DNA of 64,000 bases from Streptomyces sp. SLBN-31 (GTDB lineage Bacteria > Actinomycetota > Actinomycetes > Streptomycetales > Streptomycetaceae), in assembly GCF_006715395.1 (NCBI RefSeq), contig NZ_VFNC01000002.1, positions 496,001 through 560,000 of the forward strand. Reading direction: 5' to 3'. Below the pieces are notes generated by a model. That model did no database searches, was not told the DNA's origin, and worked only from the letters and a program-made list of their open reading frames with translations. How positions within the stretch are numbered: the first letter of the stretch is position 1; every line of letters begins with the position of its first letter. A program made the translations under genes and the position numbers. Positions 42,940 to 51,349 of the stretch are shown one piece after another.

Positions 42940-42957
42940 CATTGAAACGATTCAATG
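42940..42957. promoter_or_regulatory. LacI-type operator upstream of the rhamnosidase gene
   Basis: CATTGAA-ACGA-TTCAATG is a perfect 7-base inverted repeat with the central TGAAACGATTCA core that LacI/GalR regulators of glycosidase genes bind. It lies 67 bases upstream of ATG 42873. No lacI gene is in this window, so the regulator is elsewhere. Confidence 0.6.
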
Positions 42958-43048
42958 CGCTGGGGCAGGGCGACGTTATCCCATGACCCGAACCACGTAC
43001 AGACACCGCGCAACTTCTCGGCGCGGGACCAGGTGTTGGCCATGCGGA

Positions 43049-43145
43049 GCCGGTGCTGGTGCCAGTACCGGTTTCGGTACCGGCACGCGTTCCAATACCG
43101 GGATGGCGCGTCCCGGTCCCGGTACGGGGACGGCGATCCGGTATC
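43049..43145. repeat. Short low-complexity ACCGG/CCGGTA repeat
   Basis: This stretch carries many near-copies of TACCGG and CCGGTA in a roughly 6-base rhythm (GTACCGGTTTCGGTACCGG, CCCGGTCCCGGTACGG). Translated frames give Tyr-Arg repeats, but no gene has a ribosome binding site. It is probably non-coding. Confidence 0.5.
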
Positions 43146-43161
43146 CCCCGCGCGCCCGTCC

Positions 43162-43335
43162 TCAGCGCGCGATGCGGTGCTTCCTGCCACCCCGGCGGAA
43201 GCGCATGGCGGCGTAGACCAGGTCGGCGAGCAGCACGGCAGCGCCGATGATCAGCAGCCAGAACAGGCCGTGTGCGGCGAACCCGATGATGCCCAGGACG
43301 AGGGCCACGAGGACGAGGAAGAGGAAGAGGCTCAT
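43162..43335 (-). CDS. Small hydrophobic membrane protein (57 aa)
   Basis: This 57-residue protein has two hydrophobic helices (SLFLFLVLVALVLGIIGFAA and FWLLIIGAAVLLADLVYAAM) and a basic tail (RFRRGGRKHRIAR). GGGAG is six bases before ATG 43335. It resembles the short two-helix hydrophobic protein family and is analogous to the protein at 5293. It lies 34 bases downstream of the PRC-barrel gene on the same strand and may be co-expressed with it. Function is unknown. Confidence 0.65.
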   Translation of the reverse strand: MSLFLFLVLVALVLGIIGFAAHGLFWLLIIGAAVLLADLVYAAMRFRRGGRKHRIAR

Positions 43336-43369
43336 CGGCACTCCCGGCGGCTTCGGCGGATGACTGGTG

Positions 43370-43726
43370 TCAGCGGCGGGCGAGGCGGCGTTCACCGCCG
43401 CTTCCCGGCAGGTAGTCGAGTTCGTAGTGCGCGAAGATGTCGGGCTCGTCCGAGGCCGGCAGCTCACCGTCGGTGTCGATCGTGGGGGCCTTCTTCACCA
43501 CGTCCTTGGGGTGGACGATCTTCAGATAGCCAGGTCCCACGGTCGCGCCGGGCAGCGGCGCGAAGACCAGGCGCCGACGCGTGGGGAGCCCCACGGTCAC
43601 CGTCGCGAAGAAGGGCTGGTCGGTCGCGGTGTCCACGTAGATCGCCTCCAGGACACCGATCTTGTTTCCGTTCGGGTCGACCACGTCGTGGCCACGCCAT
43701 TCACGGATGTCGCTTGCCTCGAACAT
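43370..43726 (-). CDS. PRC-barrel domain protein
   Basis: This 118-residue protein begins MFEASDIREWRGHDVVDPNG and NKIGVLEAIYVDTATDQPFF, the beta-barrel pattern shared by photosynthetic reaction centre H subunits and RimM. Its C-terminal part (PKDVVKKAPTIDTDGELP) is typical of actinobacterial stand-alone PRC proteins of unknown, possibly stress-related, function. GGAGG is six bases before ATG 43726; an ATG at 43729 overlaps it. The small hydrophobic gene follows. Confidence 0.85.
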   Translation of the reverse strand: MFEASDIREWRGHDVVDPNGNKIGVLEAIYVDTATDQPFFATVTVGLPTRRRLVFAPLPGATVGPGYLKIVHPKDVVKKAPTIDTDGELPASDEPDIFAHYELDYLPGSGGERRLARR

Positions 43727-43860
43727 CATGAACCTCCGCCTTGGGGTTACCCCCGACTACGTTCCCGATGTCTTGCCGGACGAGTCCGGCTCGACGTCTC
43801 GTCACGGTGACGCCGAGCCTCGTCTCCGCCCCGCTGTGGCGGCCGGCCGTGCCGCGGAGC

Positions 43861-44178
43861 TCAGTCGTCGGAGTCGATGCCCGTGATCACCGCCGGCCCG
43901 AGCGGCGCGCTGCCCTCGTCGAGCCCGACGGAGTCCAGGGCCGCCTCCGCGTACCGGCGGGCCTCCCGTTCGGCCTCCGGGCCGGTGGCCGCGTCGACCG
44001 TGACGCGGACGGTGAAGGTGCCGTCGTCGTTGACGGTGAGGACGTCGAGATCCTGCTCGTTGCCCATGTGCGTGCGGTGCGGGTCCGCCGGGCGCAGGGC
44101 CCGGGCGAGTTCGGCCTGTGTCTGCTGCCCGGCGTCGCCGGTGAAGGTCCCCGGCACCGAGATGACGTACGTCGTCAC
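43861..44178 (-). CDS. Hypothetical protein (105 aa)
   Basis: This 105-residue protein, starting at a GTG with GGAGGAG four bases upstream, has MTTYVISVPGTFTGDAGQQT and a second beta-rich part (DVLTVNDDGTFTVRVTVDAA). A helix follows (EAEREARRYAEAALDSVG). It resembles a small ferredoxin-like alpha-beta fold. No family is recognised. Codon bias is strong. It is divergent from the GIY-YIG gene. Confidence 0.7.
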   Translation of the reverse strand: MTTYVISVPGTFTGDAGQQTQAELARALRPADPHRTHMGNEQDLDVLTVNDDGTFTVRVTVDAATGPEAEREARRYAEAALDSVGLDEGSAPLGPAVITGIDSDD

Positions 44179-44352
44179 TGTTCTCCTCCCTCGGTCCCTT
44201 TCCGTCTACCCCGCTCGGGCGTCAAGATCCCGGGCGGTTCCGGCGAGCCGCCCGGCGGGGCGCCCGGTCCGTCGCGCGAGGGCCGGTGTCAGACCCTCGT
44301 GAGAGCGTGAGGAGACCGGCACCGTGCGCGTAGAGCCGAGGAGGGCCGCGTG

Positions 44353-44922
44353 ATGGCGGACGTCGATGCGCGGTTTCTGCGCGGCCTGTTCGACGAGGAG
44401 GGCAGCCTGCACGCGGGCGGCCGGACGGCGCTTTACCGGCTGTACGGCCTGGAGGGTCTGCTGTATGTCGGGATCTCGGTGGCGCCGCTCACCCGCGTGC
44501 GCACCCACCTGCGGGAGCAGCCGTGGCGATCACTCGTGGTCGGGATACGGATCGACTACCCCGAGGACGCGGAGGCCGCCGAACGCGAGGCCGTGTGGAG
44601 CGAGCACCCCAAGTACAACGTGATCTTCAACGGTGTGCGTCCGCCCCCTCCCCCGGACCGTGTCGCCCGGCTGAGGAACGAACTCTCCCTGGAGCGGCGG
44701 CGGCTGGCGGAGTTCGAGGCGGCCGTGCCCGAGTCGACGACCCATCTGAGGCTGATCGTTCGCGCGATCGAGGCGAAGCAGGCCAGGATCGCCGGGCTGC
44801 TGGCACGGCTGGAGGAGGCCGAGGCCGGGCGTCGTGAGGTTCCGGAGCAGGTGAGGCGGGTCGAACGACGGGTTTTCGGCAGCGGTCCGGACGGGCCGCA
44901 GGGGGCGGGTTCCGCGCAGTGA
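44353..44922 (+). CDS. GIY-YIG nuclease superfamily protein
   Basis: This 189-residue protein has an N-terminal GIY-YIG domain (ALYRLYGLEGLLYVGISV, with TRVRTHL and the catalytic-type Arg, and EREAVWSEHPKYNVI). A coiled-coil C-terminus follows (RVARLRNELSLERRRLAEFE, about 100-170). This combination is found in actinobacterial proteins thought to nick DNA. It might belong to a defence or repair system, but no partner gene is adjacent. GAGGAGGG is seven bases before ATG 44353. The glutamate after the coil start is conserved-looking. Confidence 0.75.
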   Translation: MADVDARFLRGLFDEEGSLHAGGRTALYRLYGLEGLLYVGISVAPLTRVRTHLREQPWRSLVVGIRIDYPEDAEAAEREAVWSEHPKYNVIFNGVRPPPPPDRVARLRNELSLERRRLAEFEAAVPESTTHLRLIVRAIEAKQARIAGLLARLEEAEAGRREVPEQVRRVERRVFGSGPDGPQGAGSAQ

Positions 44923-45061
44923 TCAGCAGCGGTCCCGACGGGCCGCGGTTTCGCCGTCCGCGGACCGGATGCAGCATGGAAGTGCCGTTGCTCGGAACCC
45001 GGGAGTTCGGCGTGGCCGGAAAGCGGCGCCTGATTCCACGGACGGTGGAGGTGGTTTCCGG

Positions 45062-47128
45062 ATGGCAGCCGAATCGTTCCCGCCCGAAGGGGATGCGCAC
45101 GGCATCGACACACCCCCGCCCACCCGGCTGCTGGATGTCCTCAGCGTGGCCGCGACCGTCGTCGACGCCGACGGACGCATCGTGTTCTGGACCCCGCAGG
45201 CCGAGGAGCTCTTCGGGTACAGCGCCCAGGAGGCACTGGGCAAGTACGCCGCCCGGCTGTTCATCCACCCCGAGCACCTGAAGGCCGTGGTCAGGCTGTT
45301 CACGGAGGTACTGGAGACGGGCCGCAGCTGGGCGGGCGCCTTCCCCATCCGGCACAAGGACGGCAGCACGCGGCTGATGGAGTTCCGCAACATGCGGCTC
45401 CAGGACGATCTCGGAGACCTCTACGCCCTGGGCATCGCCGCCGACCACAACCTGCTCCAGCGTGTCGAGACCGATCTGGCGCTGTGCGAGAAGCTGATCG
45501 ACCAGTCGCCGATCGGCCTGGCCCTCCTCGACCCCGACCTGCGGCACGTCCTGGTCAACCCGGCGCTGGCCCGCATCGACGGCATGTCCGCCGAGGACCA
45601 TGTCGGCCGCGGGCTGCGGGAGACGCTGCCGCTGCCCGACATCGACACCATCGAGTCCGCGCTGCGCCGGGTGCTGACCACGGGCATGCCGCTGCTCGAC
45701 CAGTACCACGTGGGCCGTCTGTCGGTGGACGCCGAGAAGGATCGCGCCTGGTCGCTGTCCTTCTACCGACTGGAGGACCCCGGCGGGCGGGTCCTGGGCG
45801 CGGCCATGTCGGTCGTCGACGTCACCGAACGCCACCGTGCGGCGGCCGAGGCCGACCGGGCCCGGCGGCGGCTCGCGCTGATCGCCGACGCCTCCGTGCG
45901 CGTCGGCACCACACTGGAGGTGGAGGAGACGGCCCGGGAACTGGCGGAGATCACGGTGCCCCAGCTCGCCGACGTGGTCGCGGTGGACATCCTCGACTCC
46001 GCGCTGGCCTGCCGCCGCTCTCGCAAGCCGGACGACGGTCCCGAACTCTTCCGCGCCCTGGCGCTCAAGGCGGCCCATCCGTCCGAGGCGCTGCGCGCGG
46101 CCGATCCCCCGGGCGGACTCGCCGCCTACGACGGGGACAGGCTGGTCACGTTGTGCGTCCACTCCGGCCGTCCGGTGCTGGTGCGGCACGTCGACGCCCA
46201 GGACCTGCCGCGCATCGCCCGGGACGCCGAGGCCGGGTCCCTGCTGGCCCGCGCCGGGGTCCACTCGTACCTCGCGGTGCCGCTGATCGCCCACGGCGAG
46301 GTGATCGGTGCCCTCGACCTCAAGCGCACCCGCAATCCGATCCCCTTCGACGAGGACGACGTCGTCCTCGCCACCGAACTGGCCGGACGCGCGGCCGTGG
46401 CCATCGACAACGCCCGCTGGTTCCAGAGCGTGCGGAACACCGCCCTCACGTTGCAGCGCAGCCTGCTGCCCGACCATCCGCTCGAGCACTCGGGGCTGGA
46501 GCTGGCCTCCCGCTACCAGCCCGCCCAGGCCACCAGTGAGGTCGGCGGCGACTGGTACGACGTCATTCCGCTGAGCGACGACAAGACCGCCCTGGTCGTC
46601 GGGGACGTCATGGGCAACGGCATCGACGCGGCCGCCACCATGGGCCGGCTGCGCACCGCCACCTGCGCCTACGCCGACCTCGATCTCGAACCCGCCGACG
46701 TGCTCCAGCACCTCGACAAGATCACCTGCGATCTGGAGCACTACATCGTCACCTGCCTGTACGCCGTGTACGACCCCCGCACGAGGCTGTGCCACCTCGC
46801 CAACGCCGGCCACATGCCGCCCGCGGTCGCCCACCCGGGCCGCTCCCCGGAGCTGCTCGACCTGCCCTCCGGGGCGCCGCTCGGCGTCGGCGGCATCTCC
46901 TTCCAGGCCTCCACGGTGCGCCTCGACCCCGGTGATCTGCTGGTGCTCTACACCGACGGCCTCGTCGAGACCCGGCACCACCCCATCGACGACCGGCTCG
47001 ACGTCCTCCTGAGCTTCCTCGACGAGCCCCAGCGCCCCCTCGAGGAGACCTGCGACCTCCTGCTGTACGGTCTGCGCCACCCCGACGACCACGACGATGT
47101 CGCGCTGCTGATCGCGCGGGCCGTCTAG
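45062..47128 (+). CDS. PAS-PAS-GAF-PP2C (SpoIIE/RsbU-type) phosphatase
   Basis: This 688-residue regulator has two PAS domains (about 20-130, DADGRIVFWTPQAEELFGYS; and 150-255, LLDPDLRHVLVNPALARIDG), a GAF domain (about 270-445, AGVHSYLAVPLIAHGEVIGA) and a C-terminal PP2C/SpoIIE phosphatase (about 465-688, VGGDWYDVIPL, VVGDVMGNGIDAAATMG, NAGHMPPAV, DGLVETR). It would dephosphorylate an anti-anti-sigma protein in response to ligand or redox sensed by the PAS/GAF part. ATG 45062 has GGAGG ten bases upstream; ATG 44969 is in frame. The catalytic aspartates of PP2C are present. The partner STAS protein could be at 32306. Confidence 0.88.
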   Translation: MAAESFPPEGDAHGIDTPPPTRLLDVLSVAATVVDADGRIVFWTPQAEELFGYSAQEALGKYAARLFIHPEHLKAVVRLFTEVLETGRSWAGAFPIRHKDGSTRLMEFRNMRLQDDLGDLYALGIAADHNLLQRVETDLALCEKLIDQSPIGLALLDPDLRHVLVNPALARIDGMSAEDHVGRGLRETLPLPDIDTIESALRRVLTTGMPLLDQYHVGRLSVDAEKDRAWSLSFYRLEDPGGRVLGAAMSVVDVTERHRAAAEADRARRRLALIADASVRVGTTLEVEETARELAEITVPQLADVVAVDILDSALACRRSRKPDDGPELFRALALKAAHPSEALRAADPPGGLAAYDGDRLVTLCVHSGRPVLVRHVDAQDLPRIARDAEAGSLLARAGVHSYLAVPLIAHGEVIGALDLKRTRNPIPFDEDDVVLATELAGRAAVAIDNARWFQSVRNTALTLQRSLLPDHPLEHSGLELASRYQPAQATSEVGGDWYDVIPLSDDKTALVVGDVMGNGIDAAATMGRLRTATCAYADLDLEPADVLQHLDKITCDLEHYIVTCLYAVYDPRTRLCHLANAGHMPPAVAHPGRSPELLDLPSGAPLGVGGISFQASTVRLDPGDLLVLYTDGLVETRHHPIDDRLDVLLSFLDEPQRPLEETCDLLLYGLRHPDDHDDVALLIARAV

Positions 47129-47146
47129 GGCCTGTCGGACATCGGT

Positions 47147-47911
47147 TCAGCCCATACGTGCCGCTACGTCACCGTTGACCGTGGTCAGCGTCATGTCGGG
47201 GCCCCGTTCCGCCGTGTTCGTGGGAAGGTCCGTGGTGGCGTGGCCGTTGTCGGTGTCCGCCGTGATCCGGTAGGCGGGGGCGCCGTGCGGGACGGTGACG
47301 TCGACGGAGCCGTTGGTGGTCGTCGCCGTCACGTTCGACGGCGCCGTGGTGCAGGCGAGGACCACGTCGCCGTTGGTGGTCGCCGCGCGTACCCGCTTCG
47401 CGTCGAGGTCCGTCGCGTGGACGGAGCCGTTGCGGGTGGCCAGCCGCACGGGCGCGTCCTCACGTCCGGAACGGGTCACTCTCATGTCCCCATTGACGGT
47501 GGTGAGGTCCAGTGCGGCGGCGACGCCCGCGGCGTCGATGCCGGCGTTGCGGGCGCTGACGGTCACGCTCAGGCCGTCCGGCACCTTCACATAGGGCATG
47601 CGCGGGCACGAGCCGTGGGTCCGGGCCCCGTCTCGGCACGACAGGTCCAGGGTCCAGGTCCGGCCCCGGTGGGACCACTCGGCGTCGACGCGGTCGTCGA
47701 CGGTCACCCGGTGGCCGTCGGTGGGGCGCAGCCGTAGGCCGTTGTCGGTGGTCACGACGAGGCGGGTGCCCGGTGCGCCGGTCGCGGGAGCTTCTGCCGT
47801 AGCCACCGCGGGGGAAGCGGCGTTTTCGTGACCACCGCACGCCGCGCCGAGGGGGAGCACGCTCAGGGTGACGGCCAGGGACAGGACCCGCGTTGTCGAC
47901 GTCGCCTTCAT
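47147..47911 (-). CDS. DUF4097 beta-repeat lipoprotein
   Basis: This 254-residue exported protein has a signal peptide and probable lipobox (LPLGAACGG, Cys near 25). The mature region consists of repeated beta-strand units, each about 20-25 residues with NGDMRVTRSG, RNGSVHATDLD, TNGDVVLACTT, TNGSVDVTVPHGA, TVNGDVAAR. This is the DUF4097 'NG' repeat, a beta-helix-like fold often called putative adhesin. ATG 47911 has only a weak ribosome binding site. The gene is convergent with the SpoIIE-type gene and divergent from DUF4177. Function is unknown. Confidence 0.8.
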   Translation of the reverse strand: MKATSTTRVLSLAVTLSVLPLGAACGGHENAASPAVATAEAPATGAPGTRLVVTTDNGLRLRPTDGHRVTVDDRVDAEWSHRGRTWTLDLSCRDGARTHGSCPRMPYVKVPDGLSVTVSARNAGIDAAGVAAALDLTTVNGDMRVTRSGREDAPVRLATRNGSVHATDLDAKRVRAATTNGDVVLACTTAPSNVTATTTNGSVDVTVPHGAPAYRITADTDNGHATTDLPTNTAERGPDMTLTTVNGDVAARMG

Positions 47912-48045
47912 GTGCGTACGGCTTCCCCCGCATCGCGCCCTCATGGCTGCCACCCCCCGGCGCGGCCCGCGGCTCACCGTGATTGGCTTGCCCCCATCAC
48001 CGCGGCCGGTACGCGGTCTTCGACAGACAGAAGGACGTTGCAGCC

Positions 48046-48255
48046 ATGAGCCAGGCTTACGAGTACAAGGTCGTCACCTTCCGGGAGTCGCTCATCGGCG
48101 ACGCGCTGGACAGCGACAAGTTGGAGAAGGCGCTCAACAAGCAGGCGGAGGACGGCTGGCAGCTGAAGGCCATCACCTCCGCGGACGTCAAGGGCCGCAT
48201 CGGTCCCGGGGCGGTGGAGGGCCTGCTCCTCACCTTCGAACGGCCGCGCGCGTAA
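48046..48255 (+). CDS. DUF4177-like small protein (69 aa)
   Basis: This 69-residue protein reads MSQAYEYKVVTFRESLIGDA, then LEKALNKQAEDGWQLKAI. It matches the DUF4177 pattern of a beta-strand followed by an amphipathic 'LN..(G/D)GWEL' helix. AAGGA lies nine bases before ATG 48046. It ends ERPRA. Function is unknown. It is divergent from the DUF4097 gene and convergent with the peptidase gene. Confidence 0.75.
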   Translation: MSQAYEYKVVTFRESLIGDALDSDKLEKALNKQAEDGWQLKAITSADVKGRIGPGAVEGLLLTFERPRA

Positions 48256-48273
48256 CCGCGAGGACCTCGGCGG

Positions 48274-49338
48274 TCATCGCCGCAACAGATCCAGCAGCGG
48301 TGCCGCGGGCAGGGGATGGCGGGTGTCCCCGCGCGGGCCCGTCGTCGTCCTGGCCGTCAGCAGTGAGTTCAGGACGGCCTCCTCCACCGCGTCGAGCACC
48401 GCGGTGAACAGGGGGTCGAGAGCGCCGTCGGGTACGGCGGCGGGGCCGGCGGGCGTACCCAGTGGATGGGTGCCGAACGCGAGGCCGTAGTCGCCGCTGC
48501 CGTGGCCGTAGGCGGCGCCGACCCTGGCCAGGGCGTACACCGCCCGCCGGGCGAGCCGGGTCGACTGGCGTGCGTCCAGGGGCGCGTCGGTCGCGGCCAC
48601 GACCATGCAGGAGCCCTGTGCCTGGCCCGGTTCGGCAGTGGACAGGCCGACGTCGGCGGGGGTGACCGGGCGGCCCCGGACGCGCAGTGTGCCGTCGAAG
48701 TTGGCCTGCACCAGGACGCCGAGGGTGGCCCGTCGGCCGGCGAGCGGCACCCTGCGGGATGAGGTGCCGATGCCGGACTTGAAGCCGAGCGCGACGGTCC
48801 CGGTGCCCGCGCCGACGCATCCCTCGGCGACCGGTCCGGCGGCGGCGGTGTCGAGCGCGGCGCGGACGTGTTCCTCGCGCACCGGGCGCGAGCGGATGTC
48901 GGACAGCAGGCCGTCGTTGCACTCCCCCACCACCGGATTCAGGCTGCGGATTCCCGCCCCCTCGGGCCGTTCCAGCATCCAGCCGACCAGGGCGTCGGCG
49001 ACCCGGAAGGCGGACAGGGTCGAGGTGAGCAGGATCGGCGTCTCCAGAGCGCCGAGTTCGGCGATCTGCGTGGTGCCGAGCAGCTTGCCGCAGCCGTTGC
49101 CCGCGAACACGCCGGCCGGCAGCGGATGGCCGGGGCCGACGCCGTCGGGCACGATCGCGGTCACGCCGCTGTGGATCAGCGGGGGCCGCACCAGTGTCGT
49201 GTGACCGACACGGACGCCGGGCACGTCCGTGATCGCGTTGTGCGGCCCCGTCGGCAAGTCTCCTACGCCCAGGCCGAGTTCACGGGCCCTGCGCGGGACT
49301 GGGGGTGACGGGGGCGGTTCCGGTGCGGGCACGCGCAT
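48274..49338 (-). CDS. DmpA-like P1-family (S58) aminopeptidase
   Basis: This 354-residue protein is an Ntn-like autoprocessing peptidase: ITDVPGVRVGHTTLV, CVGAGTGTVALGFKSGIGTSSR and the nucleophile-containing AYGHGSGDYGLAFGTHP are visible. Family members cleave themselves before a Ser and then act as aminopeptidases or amidases on beta-amino acids or D-residues. The self-cleavage site here is probably at GSGDYG. ATG 49338 and GTG 49347 are both possible starts and neither has a clear ribosome binding site. No signal peptide is seen. Confidence 0.8.
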   Translation of the reverse strand: MRVPAPEPPPSPPVPRRARELGLGVGDLPTGPHNAITDVPGVRVGHTTLVRPPLIHSGVTAIVPDGVGPGHPLPAGVFAGNGCGKLLGTTQIAELGALETPILLTSTLSAFRVADALVGWMLERPEGAGIRSLNPVVGECNDGLLSDIRSRPVREEHVRAALDTAAAGPVAEGCVGAGTGTVALGFKSGIGTSSRRVPLAGRRATLGVLVQANFDGTLRVRGRPVTPADVGLSTAEPGQAQGSCMVVAATDAPLDARQSTRLARRAVYALARVGAAYGHGSGDYGLAFGTHPLGTPAGPAAVPDGALDPLFTAVLDAVEEAVLNSLLTARTTTGPRGDTRHPLPAAPLLDLLRR

Positions 49339-49386
49339 GACCGGCACACTAGCGGCGCCGCCCGGGCCGGTGCGGCACGACGCCGC

Positions 49387-50232
49387 TCAGTCGTCGGCGA
49401 ACTGGCGCAGCTTGTCGGCGGTGCCGTTGAACTTGTCGTGGTCGCCGACGGTCTGACCCGACGCGGTGTACTGCCACATCGTGTACGACGACCAGCCCGC
49501 CGGCAGCTCCCCGACGGACGAGGCGTACCGGGCGACCCACAGGGGGTTGGACCCGAAGCCGGCGTAGTCGCCGGTGCAGCTCGCCCACCAGGCGGCGGAG
49601 GTGTAGATGACGGCGTCGCGACCGGTGCGGGCGCGGTAGCGGTTGAGGAAGTCACGGATCCACGTGACCATGCCGCTCTCGGACTTGCCGTAGCAGGAGT
49701 CGCCGTAGGGGTTCCACTCGACGTCCAGGGCGCCGGGCAGGGTGCGTCCGTCGCCGGCCCAGCCGCCGCCGTGGTCGACGAAATAGTCGGCCTGTGCGGT
49801 GCCGCTGCTGGAGTCGGGGGTGGCGAAGTGGTAGGCGCCGCGGATCATGCCGGTGTCGTAGGCGCCGTCGTACTGCTGGTCGAAGTAGGGGTTTCGGTAG
49901 AACGTGCCCTCCGTGGCCTTGGTGTAGGCCCAATTGACTCCGCTGCTCCACAAGGTGGACCAGGCGACCTCGCGCTGGTGGCTGGAGACGTCGACGCCCT
50001 GGCTGTGGACGGTCCGTGTCGTCGGCGGCGAGCTGTCGGGACTGCCGGTGATTCCGTCGTGGGCCATGATGCCGATGCCCATGTAGGCGGTGCCGCGCTC
50101 GGGTATGGACTCGCCGGCGGCGGGGGTGGCCGTCACGGCGGACAGGAGGGCGAGGAGGCCGGTGAGGGCGGCGACGAGACGTCGGCGCGCGCGGCCGTGC
50201 TGAGCGGATATGGATCTTCGCATGCCATCCAT
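49387..50232 (-). CDS. Secreted GH25 lysozyme (muramidase)
   Basis: This 281-residue exported enzyme has a signal peptide (RRRLVAALTGLLALLSAVTA, ending near GES). A GH25 barrel follows: GVDVSSHQREVAW with the first Asp, KATEGTFYRNPYF, GAYHFATPD, ALDVEWNPYG with catalytic Asp and Glu, and SYTMWQYTASG. It resembles the cellosyl lysozyme of S. coelicolor and would cleave the beta-1,4 bond of peptidoglycan. ATG 50232 has GAGGG four bases upstream. There is no cell-wall binding module at the C-terminus. Confidence 0.9.
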   Translation of the reverse strand: MDGMRRSISAQHGRARRRLVAALTGLLALLSAVTATPAAGESIPERGTAYMGIGIMAHDGITGSPDSSPPTTRTVHSQGVDVSSHQREVAWSTLWSSGVNWAYTKATEGTFYRNPYFDQQYDGAYDTGMIRGAYHFATPDSSSGTAQADYFVDHGGGWAGDGRTLPGALDVEWNPYGDSCYGKSESGMVTWIRDFLNRYRARTGRDAVIYTSAAWWASCTGDYAGFGSNPLWVARYASSVGELPAGWSSYTMWQYTASGQTVGDHDKFNGTADKLRQFADD

Positions 50233-50313
50233 CTGACCCTCGGCGGCGGGCCACCGCACGTCACGTTCGTCCTGGCGTGGCTCGGGCCGTCGCCCCCCGC
50301 ACGGCGAGCCGGC

Positions 50314-51216
50314 TCATCCTTCCCGCAGCCAGGCCCGTGTCCCGAACGACGCGCATGCCCGCGCGGCCGTGGCGGCGGAGGCGTGCAGTGCCTCGGCGAA
50401 GCCCTGTTCCGTGATCCGGCCCCGCAGCGCGAGGTGATGGGCGAGGGCTCCGTGCAGGACGTCGCCGGCGCCCAGGGTGTCCACGACACGGACCGGGGGC
50501 ACGTCCACCGTGCCCCCGCCGTCGGGCCCCTGCCAGACCAGGGGCTCCCCTCCCCCGCTGACCGCCGCCCAGGGGACACCGAGCTCCTTCAGGAACCGCA
50601 GGGTGTCCGCCGGTGTGTCCGCTCAGGGCGGCCGGAAGTCGGCCGAGCAGACGGCCACCTCGATCGACGCCAGCAGCGTCGGTGTCCCCTCCTTCCAACT
50701 GCCGCCGTCGAACAGGGTGGGTCGGCCGGCGGCCCGGGCCCGGCGGGCGGTGGCCACGGCCAGTTCCATGTGGTGGCCGTCGAACTCGACGAGATCGCAG
50801 CCGGCGACCAGCGCGTCGAGGTCGTCGGGCGGCGCGAGACGGCGGCCGGTGGCGTTGGTGGAGGCCACCGCCCGGTCCCCGGTCGACGCGGTCACCAGGA
50901 TGGACGACACGGCGGGTGGCTCGGCCGAGTCGGCCGCCAGGTCGGACACGGTCACGCCGAGCCGGCGCAGGTCCGTCGTGACACCGACGCCCAGCGGATG
51001 GGTGCCGACGGCGGTCAGCAGTGTGGCGGCGCCGCCGAGGTGGCTGAAGGTCACGGCCGCGTTCGCCGCCGGCCCGCCCGCGGCGACCTCCTGCCGACGT
51101 GCCGTCAGCTTCTCGTTGGGACGCGGCGGGTGATCGACGAGCTGGATGACGTCCAGCGTGCACAGGCCGACGAACAGTCCCGCGGGACGCCTCTCGACAC
51201 CGGCTGTTCCACCCAC
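50314..51216 (-). pseudogene. PfkB-family sugar kinase interrupted by an in-frame TGA
   Basis: Read as one frame, 300 codons would give a complete ribokinase-like PfkB protein: EVAAGGPAANAAVTFSHLGG (N-terminal signature), FDGHHMELAVATARRARAAG, and the catalytic VVDTLGAGDVLHGALAHHL. A single TGA at 50623-50625 interrupts it after FRPP; the same frame continues without shift (ADTPADTLRFLKELGV) to the C-terminal catalytic base region. GTG 51216 has AGGAGG five bases upstream. Either a point mutation inactivated the gene, or there is a sequencing error. Readthrough or selenocysteine insertion is not supported by context. Confidence 0.75.
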
Positions 51217-51349
51217 GAGCACCTCCTGCCGCCGGACCGCCGTCAGTGTACGAAGCCGCGCCGGGCCAGGGCCTCGGACGACACCCCGGGCGGTGGAGCT
51301 GCCGGATGTGGGCCCCGCGAGGGGCAGGCGCCCTGACCGCCTCCGGCCG

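Noticed and set aside
42933..43190. Minus-strand 85-codon frame with Tyr-Arg repeats
   Set aside because: It coincides with the ACCGG repeat; the peptide repeats follow the DNA rhythm and there is no ribosome binding site.
44627..47092. 821-codon minus-strand frame opposite the PAS-GAF-PP2C gene
   Set aside because: Typical antisense frame; the plus strand has all the domains.
50623..50625. TGA as selenocysteine codon
   Set aside because: PfkB kinases have no selenocysteine at this position and no SECIS-like hairpin is evident; a nonsense change is simpler.
50261..51163. Uninterrupted minus-strand frame overlapping the broken PfkB gene
   Set aside because: It is in another frame, Arg-rich, and lacks kinase motifs; the PfkB motifs lie only in the frame with the TGA.
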